Shown here: positions 58,215 through 64,000 of the stretch, piece by piece | Position numbering within the stretch: position 1 is the stretch's first letter | Layout of the letters: the number at the start of each line of letters is the position of its first letter | Origin: an uncultured Bacteroidales bacterium | Lineage (GTDB): Bacteria > Bacteroidota > Bacteroidia > Bacteroidales > F082 | Assembly (NCBI GenBank): GCA_905234645.1 | Contig: CAJOIS010000001.1 | Coordinates: 62,001 to 126,000, forward strand | Length of the DNA: 64,000 nucleotides | Reading direction: 5' to 3' | Translations under genes and position numbers: made by a program | Notes under the pieces: model-generated | The model's input: only the letters and a program-made list of their open reading frames with translations | The model's database searches: none | What the model was told of the DNA's origin: nothing

Positions 58215-60101
58215 TCATTCCAAGTAGGTGTACCCGTACAACCCCGAGCGATAGTTCGAAAGGAACTCCTTGCCCTCTTCGACGGTGATTTTGCCTTCCT
58301 TGACGCACTTGGTGACCCAGGTCTCCACCGTGCGGACGAGTTTCTTGGGACTGTATTGTACGTATTCGAGCACGTCGGCCACGGTCTCGCCATCGATGAC
58401 TTGGTCAATGTAGTAGCCTTTTTCGTCCACCGAGACGTGCACGGCATTGGTGTCGCCAAATAGGTTGTGGAGGTCGCCCAAAATCTCTTGGTAGGCACCT
58501 ACGAGGAACACTCCTATATAATAATGCTCCTTGTCAGTGAACGAATGCAGCGGGATGGTGTGCTGCGTCGACTTGGCCACGAAGTTGGTGATTTTGCCGT
58601 CACTGTCGCAGGTGATGTCTTGCAGGGTAGCGAGGTGGGTCGGGTTCTCGTCAAGCCTTTGAATCGGGATGATGGGGAAGAGCTGGTCAATGGCCCAAAG
58701 GTCGGGCAGCGACTGGAATAGTGAGAAGTTGCAGAAGTATTTGTCAGCCAAGAGTTTCGGCAAGGAGGCGAAGTCCTCGGGCACACGTTTCAGGCTGTTG
58801 GCGATGTGGTTCACCTCGCGGGCGATGCTCCAGAACAATCTTTCAATCTTGGCGCGCGACTTGAGGTCGAGCAAGCCGAGGCTGAACAGGTTGAGGGCTT
58901 CTTCACGGATTTCCTGGGCATCGTGCCAAATCTCAAGAGAAGAGTTTTTGGTAAGCTCGTCCCACGACTCGTAAAGTTCCTTGATGAGCTCGTGGTCGTT
59001 TTCTTCGGGTTCTTCGTTGTCGTCCCATTCAGGCAATGAGGTCTTTTCCAGCACTTCGAAAATGAGCACGGAGTGATGTGCGGTCAGGGCGCGACCAGAT
59101 TCACAGATGACGTTGGGATGGGGCAGTTCGTTTTTGTCGCAGGCATCCACGATGGTGTAGATGGCGTTGTTGGCGTACTCCTGGATGCTGTAGTTGACCG
59201 AGCTTGCGCTGCTTGAGCTGGTGCCGTCGTAGTCGACGCCGAGACCACCACCCATGTCGACGTATTCGATATGGTAGCCCATCTTGTAGAGCTGCACGTA
59301 GAACTGTGCCGCCTCACGCAAGGCCACGTTGATTTTCTTGATCTTGCTGACTTGGCTGCCGATGTGGTAGTGGACAAGCTTGAGGCAGTCCTTCATGTCG
59401 TGTTCCTCGAGGAAGTCGAGGGCTTCGAGGAGCTCGGAGGAGGTGAGGCCAAACTTGCTGCCGTCGCCGCCCGATTCTTCCCATTTGCCTGCACCCGAGC
59501 TGGCCAATTTGATTCGCACGCCCAAATTAGGCGTGACCTTCAGCCGACGGGCGATCTTTGCCGTGATTTTCAGCTCGTTGAGCTTCTCAATGACGATGAT
59601 GATTTTGCGCCCCATCTTCTGGGCGAGCAGGGCGAGCTCGATGAATTCCTCGTCCTTATATCCATTGCAGACGATGAGCGAGTCGGAGTCGGTGCCAAGG
59701 GCAATGATGGCATGAAGCTCTGGTTTCGAGCCAGCTTCTAGACCGATGTTGCACTTCTTGCCGTGGCTGACAATCTCTTCAACCACAGGACGCATTTGGT
59801 TCACCTTGATGGGCATCACCACGAAGTTCTGGCCGTGGAATTCATATTCTTTAGCAGCCTCCTTGAAGCAGGAGTCAATCTTGTTGATGCGGTCGTCAAG
59901 GATGTCTGGAAAACGTATCAGCATGGGGGCTGAAACATCTCTAAGTGACAGCTCGTCAACCAGTTCCGGTAGGTCGACCGAGGCACAGCCTTCTTTGGGT
60001 GTAACGACCATGTGGCCTTTTTCGTTGATGGAAAAATAACTGCCTCCCCAGCCTTTCACGTTGTAAAGGTCCTCGGAGTCTTCAATGCGCCATTTTCTCA
60101 T
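58215..60101 (-). CDS. speA: Biosynthetic arginine decarboxylase
   Basis: A PLP enzyme of 628 residues converting arginine to agmatine, the first step of polyamine synthesis from arginine. I trimmed the track ORF to ATG 60101, because MRKWRIEDSEDLYNVKGWGG is the conserved N-terminus of Bacteroidales SpeA and the extra 12 codons overlap the promoter. The PLP-lysine motif is in VMPIKVNQM (residue ~94), the glycine-rich phosphate loop in VDMGGGLGVDYDG, and the Cys region of the second active-site strand in VICESGRA. Length and order are normal. The last ~40 codons also exist as a displaced copy at 56465. Confidence 0.95.
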   Translation of the reverse strand: MRKWRIEDSEDLYNVKGWGGSYFSINEKGHMVVTPKEGCASVDLPELVDELSLRDVSAPMLIRFPDILDDRINKIDSCFKEAAKEYEFHGQNFVVMPIKVNQMRPVVEEIVSHGKKCNIGLEAGSKPELHAIIALGTDSDSLIVCNGYKDEEFIELALLAQKMGRKIIIVIEKLNELKITAKIARRLKVTPNLGVRIKLASSGAGKWEESGGDGSKFGLTSSELLEALDFLEEHDMKDCLKLVHYHIGSQVSKIKKINVALREAAQFYVQLYKMGYHIEYVDMGGGLGVDYDGTSSSSASSVNYSIQEYANNAIYTIVDACDKNELPHPNVICESGRALTAHHSVLIFEVLEKTSLPEWDDNEEPEENDHELIKELYESWDELTKNSSLEIWHDAQEIREEALNLFSLGLLDLKSRAKIERLFWSIAREVNHIANSLKRVPEDFASLPKLLADKYFCNFSLFQSLPDLWAIDQLFPIIPIQRLDENPTHLATLQDITCDSDGKITNFVAKSTQHTIPLHSFTDKEHYYIGVFLVGAYQEILGDLHNLFGDTNAVHVSVDEKGYYIDQVIDGETVADVLEYVQYSPKKLVRTVETWVTKCVKEGKITVEEGKEFLSNYRSGLYGYTYLE

Positions 60102-60134
60102 TGCTACAGGTTTTGTTAGGTTATAAATGGGCTG

Positions 60135-60181
60135 CAAAACTATTAAAAATATTCGGTTTTACGCAGTTTTCCTTATTTTTG
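60135..60181. promoter_or_regulatory. Divergent promoters of speA and the BadF-type kinase
   Basis: On the plus strand TATTTTTG (60174-60181) lies 17 bp before ATG 60199. On the minus strand TAGTTTTG (complement of 60135-60142) lies 33 bp before the speA start. Both fit TAnnTTTG. They share about 95 bp and could be co-regulated. Confidence 0.55.
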
Positions 60182-60198
60182 CACAAAAATATGCATCT

Positions 60199-61086
60199 AT
60201 GAGGCTCATTATCGATGCCGGTTCCACCAAGATGGAATGGATCCTGATGGATGGAAATGAGGTAAAATCCCGTTTCGAGACGGAAGGTTTCAATCCAAAT
60301 TATTCCGATAGGCAATGCCTTGAAAACACCATCAACTTTGTAGAGACGCGATTTATCGCGTCTCCAAATAATGATTGTCATGTTTCGAGACGCGATGAAT
60401 CGGCGTCTCTACATGCCATATTTTATTACGGCACCGGTTGTGGCAACGAACAGAATTGCCAAACCATCAAGGAGGTGTTCCAAAACCGTTTTCCTGATGC
60501 TGAAATCCATGTCACCCACGACCTGATGGCGGCCTGCCATGCCGTTTTGGGTCACGAAAAAGGCATTGCCTGTATTTTGGGAACAGGCTCGAATGCCTGT
60601 GTTTATGATGGTGAAAAGATTGTGGAAAAAGCCGTTTCACTTGGCTATCTCGTTGGCGACGAAGGCAGTGGGATGCATATCGGCAGGGAAGTGGTGCGCG
60701 CCTATTTTTATGGCTTCATGCCTGAGGAATTGCGGATGAGATTCGATGCGGAGTATCATTTGGATTTGAAGGAATTCATCCAGCGGCTATATCATGAGGG
60801 GCAGCCATCGAAGTATCTGGCCGCTTTCGCCAAGTTTGCGGGCGAAAACCAAATGCATCCTTATGATCGAGGTTTGGTGAAAACCTGTTTCAAGGCCTTT
60901 ATCGAGGCATTTATCCTTCGTTTCGGAGAATGCCGCTCTCTGAAAATGGGTTTCGTGGGATCGGTGGCCTATCATTTCAGCGATGTGCTGGAGGAAACAC
61001 TGTCGGATTTTGGTCTCACAATGGGTGAGGTCATGCAAGCTCCTGCCGAAGGACTGATACGGTATTATCAAAATCTTCCGGAGTAA
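60199..61086 (+). CDS. BadF/BadG-type ATPase, N-acetylglucosamine kinase-like
   Basis: About 295 residues from ATG 60199 (MRLIIDAGSTKMEW); the track start adds 24 codons of promoter. An ASKHA-fold kinase: phosphate-1 motif DAGSTKMEW, connect/phosphate-2 region ACILGTGSNACVYDG, and adenosine region GFVGSVAYHFSDVL. Homologues in Bacteroidales are annotated as N-acetylglucosamine kinase or BadF/BadG ATPase, and act on free amino sugars in cell-wall recycling. Between helix LENTIN and strand AIFYYGTGC the gene contains a 73-bp palindromic element (60340-60412) read through in frame as hydrophilic residues (RFIASPNNDCHVSRRDESAS). The C-terminus overlaps the 3' end of miaA by 56 bp, on opposite strands. 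Confidence 0.85.
   Translation: MRLIIDAGSTKMEWILMDGNEVKSRFETEGFNPNYSDRQCLENTINFVETRFIASPNNDCHVSRRDESASLHAIFYYGTGCGNEQNCQTIKEVFQNRFPDAEIHVTHDLMAACHAVLGHEKGIACILGTGSNACVYDGEKIVEKAVSLGYLVGDEGSGMHIGREVVRAYFYGFMPEELRMRFDAEYHLDLKEFIQRLYHEGQPSKYLAAFAKFAGENQMHPYDRGLVKTCFKAFIEAFILRFGECRSLKMGFVGSVAYHFSDVLEETLSDFGLTMGEVMQAPAEGLIRYYQNLPE
60340..60412. repeat. Palindromic element inside a coding region, copy 4
   Basis: Outer arms GTAGAGACGC (60340-60349) and GCGTCTCTAC (60403-60412) enclose two nested hairpins, GAGACGCGAT/ATCGCGTCTC (60343-60364) and GAGACGC/GCGTCTC (60387-60409). It shares the GTAGAGACG core with the intergenic palindromes at 29866, 29944 and 49334. It has no stop in the kinase frame and so adds about 24 residues to the protein. 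Confidence 0.8.
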
Positions 61087-61930
61087 TCCACTGATAGCTG
61101 CTGTCCTTCCTTAACCACGTCATCTGCCGCTTGGCATATTGCCGCGTGTGGATCTTGATTTGTTCCACGGCCTCTTCCAGAGTGCAGATGCCATCGAAAT
61201 AGGCGAATAATTCTTTGTAACCAACGGTGTTCAAGGCGTTCAGATCCCGCTTGGGATAGCGTGCTTTGGCTTCTTCCAACAGCCCTTGCTCCATCATCAT
61301 GTCAACCCGCCTGTCGATGCGCTCGATGAGGGCTTGTCGGTCCCAAAGCAGGGCGTATTTCTTGATGGCGAAGTCGCGCTTGACCGTTTCGCCACTGCGG
61401 AACGAAGAGAATGGCTTTCCTGTTTGGTAGCAGACCTCCAAAGCGCGTTGTAGGCGGCGTGGGTTCTGCTGGTCTACGATGGCGTAATAGTCGGAGTCGA
61501 GACGCTGCAAGGCCTCTTGCATGCCATGCAAGCCTTCGTCATGGTATAGTTTCTCTACTTTCTCTCGGATTTCAGGCTCTACGTCGGGCATGGCGTCGAT
61601 GCCGTTGCAGACGGCGTCGATGAAGAGACCAGAGCCGCCGGTCATGACAACAGTGTCATGGGTTTTGAAGAGCTCGTCCAAAAGTTGTATGGCGTCGCTC
61701 TCGTAGTCGGCCACATCGTATTTGTCCTCGATGCTGATGTGATGCACAAAATAATGCTTGGCTTGACTCAGTTCATCCTCGGTGGGTGCTGCCGTACCGA
61801 TGCTCATCTCCTTGTAGAACTGACGGCTGTCGGCGGAGAGGATGACGGTATTCAAGGCCTTGGCCAACTCAATGGAGAAGGCGGTCTTGCCTGAGGCAGT
61901 GGGGCCGGCTATGACGATGAGGGTTTTCAT
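61031..61930 (-). CDS. miaA: tRNA dimethylallyltransferase
   Basis: A 299-residue enzyme that isopentenylates adenosine 37 in tRNAs reading UNN codons. It has the P-loop GPTASGKT (9-16), the DSRQFYKEM substrate loop (34-42), TGGSGLFIDA (about 97-106) and the tRNA-contact region QNPRRLQRALEV (about 153-164), all in standard order and complete. Normal length. The stop lies inside the 3' end of the convergent BadF-type kinase gene. Upstream is a 78-bp palindromic repeat before cca. Confidence 0.96.
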   Translation of the reverse strand: MKTLIVIAGPTASGKTAFSIELAKALNTVILSADSRQFYKEMSIGTAAPTEDELSQAKHYFVHHISIEDKYDVADYESDAIQLLDELFKTHDTVVMTGGSGLFIDAVCNGIDAMPDVEPEIREKVEKLYHDEGLHGMQEALQRLDSDYYAIVDQQNPRRLQRALEVCYQTGKPFSSFRSGETVKRDFAIKKYALLWDRQALIERIDRRVDMMMEQGLLEEAKARYPKRDLNALNTVGYKELFAYFDGICTLEEAVEQIKIHTRQYAKRQMTWLRKDSSYQWITPEDFDNTVSVLRQELA

Positions 61931-61953
61931 TGAATGCCATTGTTGTCGCTTTG

Positions 61954-62031
61954 CGTCATTGCGAGGAGGTTCGACGAAGCAATCCAGAAAAGAACTTTTT
62001 CTCTGGACTGCTTCGTTCCTCGCAGTGACGT
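61954..62031. repeat. Dispersed palindrome CGTCATTGCGAGG...CCTCGCAGTGACG
   Basis: The left arm GCGTCATTGCGAGGAGGTTC continues to CCAG at 61987, and the right arm CTGGACTGCTTCGTTCCTCG runs from 62004 to 62031 with a few mismatches. This is a widespread bacterial intergenic palindrome type. The short ORFs reading ...RGGSTKQSRK and ARRFDEAIQK through it are artefacts commonly annotated from such repeats. Confidence 0.8.
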
Positions 62032-62048
62032 AAAACGTGTCATAAGCT

Positions 62049-63524
62049 TTAAAGTTTATTCGGCACCGGTCCGTTATTTGCTACCACGATGGGCTCTTGG
62101 ATTTCCTTCACCACACTAAGCCCCAGCTTCTTTCCTTCTTCCTTCATGAATGCGTAAGCCTCGGTGAAGTTGTTGCCGATGACACCGTCGAGGATGGCCT
62201 CGCGGATGGCGTTCTTGATGACGCCGACCTCGCGACCCTCAGGGATGCCAAAGGTCTCCATGATGGCATTGCCGTCGATGGGCGGCTGCCAGTTGCGCAG
62301 GTGGTCCTTGGCCTCGATTTCCTTTAGCTTTTCCTGCACGATCTCGAAATTGTGGTGGAACTTCTTGACTTTTTCCTCGTTTTTCGAGGTGATGTCGGCA
62401 TGGCAGAGCAGCATAAGGTCGTCGATGTCGTCACCGGCATCAAACAAAAGCCTTCTCACTGCGCTGTCTGTGACCACGTCTTCGGCCAGGACGATGGGGC
62501 GAAGGTGGAGCAACACCAGCTTCTCCACATATTTCATCTTCTCGTTCAAGGGCAGCTTCATGGCGGCGAAGATCTTGGGCACCATTTTGGAACCTTTGAA
62601 CTCATGGCCGTGGAAGGTCCAGCCTGTGCCGTCTTCCCAACGTTTGGTCTGGGGCTTGGCGATGTCGTGCAGCAAGGCAGCCCATCGCAGCCAGAGGTCG
62701 TCGCTTTTCTCGGCCACTTGGTCAAGCACTTGCAATGTGTGCAGGAAGTTGTCCTTATGGCCTCGGCCTTGCACGACTTCCACGCCTTTCAATTGGCAAA
62801 GCTGCGGGAAGATGAGCTTTAGCAGCCCGCTTTCATCCAATAGCTTGAATCCGATGGAAGGCTTCGGCGAGAGGATGATTTTGTTCAGCTCCTCGGTGAC
62901 ACGCTCCATCGAGACGATCTTGATGCGCTCGGCATTGCGCTTAATGGCCTCAAAAGATTCATGTTCAATGTAGAACTTGAGTTGCGAAGCAAACCTGATG
63001 GCCCGCATCATGCGGAGTGGGTCGTCGGAATAGGTGATGTCAGGGTCAAGGGGTGTTCTTAATAACAGTTCCTCCATGTCGGCCATGCCGCCGTAAAGGT
63101 CGATGAGCGTGCCGAAGTCCTCGGCATTGAGGCTGAGGGCCATGGCGTTGATGGTGAAGTCGCGGCGACTGATGTCGTCTTCCAACGTGCCGTTTTCCAC
63201 CACGGGCTTGCGGCTGTTGCGGTCGTAGGACTCTTTCCTCGCGCCCACAAACTCTACTTCCATGCCATCGAAGCGAATCATGGCCGTGCCGAAGGCGCCG
63301 TAGTATTTGGCTTCCTTATGACCGGGCAGGAGAGAGGCGACCTTCTTTGCGAGGGTGATGCCGCTGCCCACGGTGACCACGTCAATGTCATTCGACGGAC
63401 GGCGCAACAGGATGTCGCGCACATAGCCGCCGATGACATAGCTCTTGTAGCCCAACTCCGCACTGGCGTAGGCAATCACCTTAAAGATCTTGCTGCTGAT
63501 ATGTTTCTTGAAGTCGTAGTTCAT
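62049..63524 (-). CDS. cca: CCA tRNA nucleotidyltransferase / poly(A) polymerase family, HD domain
   Basis: A 491-residue class II nucleotidyltransferase that adds or repairs the CCA end of tRNA. The catalytic GGYVRD (about 32-37) and NDIDVV (about 45-50, metal-binding Asp pair), the RRDFTINAMA motif (about 119-128) and the NxxR-type region are present. A C-terminal HD domain (LLHDIAKP, about 285-292) suggests added phosphohydrolase activity. The start overlaps the clpC stop by one base, so the two may be co-translated. Length and domain order are as in Bacteroidales orthologues. Confidence 0.92.
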   Translation of the reverse strand: MNYDFKKHISSKIFKVIAYASAELGYKSYVIGGYVRDILLRRPSNDIDVVTVGSGITLAKKVASLLPGHKEAKYYGAFGTAMIRFDGMEVEFVGARKESYDRNSRKPVVENGTLEDDISRRDFTINAMALSLNAEDFGTLIDLYGGMADMEELLLRTPLDPDITYSDDPLRMMRAIRFASQLKFYIEHESFEAIKRNAERIKIVSMERVTEELNKIILSPKPSIGFKLLDESGLLKLIFPQLCQLKGVEVVQGRGHKDNFLHTLQVLDQVAEKSDDLWLRWAALLHDIAKPQTKRWEDGTGWTFHGHEFKGSKMVPKIFAAMKLPLNEKMKYVEKLVLLHLRPIVLAEDVVTDSAVRRLLFDAGDDIDDLMLLCHADITSKNEEKVKKFHHNFEIVQEKLKEIEAKDHLRNWQPPIDGNAIMETFGIPEGREVGVIKNAIREAILDGVIGNNFTEAYAFMKEEGKKLGLSVVKEIQEPIVVANNGPVPNKL

Positions 63525-64000
63525 CAGACTTTGGCTTCTTCAAGGACTTTCTTTTCGGTCGGGATGATGTTGACGATGGTCTCTTCGCCCTTTTCGTCGA
63601 GGTCGATACTGATGGTGTCGCCGATATGGAGGTTGGCGGAGATGATGGCCTCGGCCAAGACGTCTTCCACATACTTCTGGACGGCACGCTTCAACGGACG
63701 GGCACCATATTGTTCGTCCCAGCCCTTCTCGGCGAGGAAGTCCATGGCCTTCTCGGTGATTTCGATCTTGTAGCCCATCTCTTCGACGCGCTTGACCACC
63801 TGACGAATCTCGATGCCGATAATTTTCTGGATGTCATTCTTTTCCAAAGCGTTGAACATCACCACATCGTCGACGCGGTTGAGGAACTCGGGCGCGAAGG
63901 TGCGCTTCAAGGCATTGTCGATGACGCTCTGTGAATACTCGTTCTTCGCGTTGAGCTTGGCCTGTGTGCCGAAGCCGACACCTTGACCGAAGTCCTTCAG
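63524..64000 (-). CDS. clpC: Clp protease ATPase ClpC-type, C-terminal end (partial)
   Basis: The frame is open to the window edge (the track start at 63910 is an internal TTG); upstream residues KDFGQGVGFGTQAKLN continue it. The visible 158 residues are the end of the second AAA domain and the D2-small domain: FAPEFLNRVDDVVMF, DEQYGARPLKRAVQKYVEDV. These are strongly conserved in ClpC/ClpB Hsp100 unfoldases. The C-terminus (EKKVLEEAKV) lacks a ClpB-type extension, and ClpC is the usual partner of ClpP in this phylum. The remainder lies beyond base 64,000. Confidence 0.88.
   Translation of the reverse strand: MKDFGQGVGFGTQAKLNAKNEYSQSVIDNALKRTFAPEFLNRVDDVVMFNALEKNDIQKIIGIEIRQVVKRVEEMGYKIEITEKAMDFLAEKGWDEQYGARPLKRAVQKYVEDVLAEAIISANLHIGDTISIDLDEKGEETIVNIIPTEKKVLEEAKV

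Noticed and set aside
61842-62119. Short ORFs across the miaA-cca spacer (RGGSTKQSRK, ARRFDEAIQK)
   Set aside because: They read through a known type of dispersed palindrome and are common annotation artefacts.

Overview
ORGANISM. The window looks like the chromosome of an uncultured or little-studied Bacteroidota, most likely order Bacteroidales. Evidence: a type IX secretion (T9SS) C-terminal sorting domain on a giant surface protein, Bacteroidota-type promoter boxes (TAnnTTTG) instead of -35/-10 consensus, a DUF6266-type protein, an FimB/Mfa2-like lipoprotein, and housekeeping genes (speA, miaA, cca, clpC, BadF-type kinase) that read like Bacteroidales orthologues. No rRNA, tRNA or CRISPR array was recognised.

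LAYOUT. (1) 1-28,002: two adjacent glycine-rich repeat giants (the first cut by the window edge, the second about 7,950 residues with a signal peptide and T9SS tail), then a small secreted single-TM protein. (2) 28,090-29,859: long-chain acyl-CoA synthetase. (3) 29,978-33,205, minus strand: a phage-like cassette of a sigma-like regulator, two tiny ORFs, an M15 peptidase, a TM/coiled-coil protein, a lipoprotein with a second membrane anchor (spanin-like) and a DUF6266 protein. No head or tail genes are present. (4) 33,417-33,568: 19 copies of an 8-bp tandem repeat. (5) 34,067-46,149: a small HTH protein, then a tightly packed ten-gene operon: FHA protein, transmembrane Ser/Thr kinase, soluble kinase, PP2C phosphatase with TM, FHA-TM-InlB-repeat protein, double-FHA-TM-trypsin protease, WG-repeat protein, outer-membrane barrel, FimB-like lipoprotein and a secreted unknown. 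(6) 46,213-49,334: zinc-ribbon protein, a second copy of the transmembrane kinase split from its TM/MORN half by a frameshift, and a frameshifted LRR protein. (7) 49,379-56,324: an operon of secreted caspase, ECF sigma, anti-sigma and secreted TPR-CHAT protease, then a zinc-knuckle lipoprotein and a WG-repeat membrane protein. (8) 56,465-58,341: a DUF4143 ATPase flanked by a direct duplication of the speA 3' end. (9) 58,215-64,000: speA, BadF-type kinase, miaA, cca and clpC (partial).

HOW IT FITS. Regions 5-7 look like one accessory envelope-signalling island. Kinases, a phosphatase and FHA phosphopeptide readers face the cytosol. Most are tethered to extracytoplasmic modules (trypsin, InlB repeats, Sel1/MORN-like domains). 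Next to them sits an ECF sigma/anti-sigma pair sandwiched between two exported cysteine proteases of the caspase-CHAT clan. Two upstream regions in region 7 share GTTAC-N17-CATAAAC, a plausible promoter for the locally encoded ECF sigma. The joint operation of these parts is inference; the domain content and gene order are read from the sequence.
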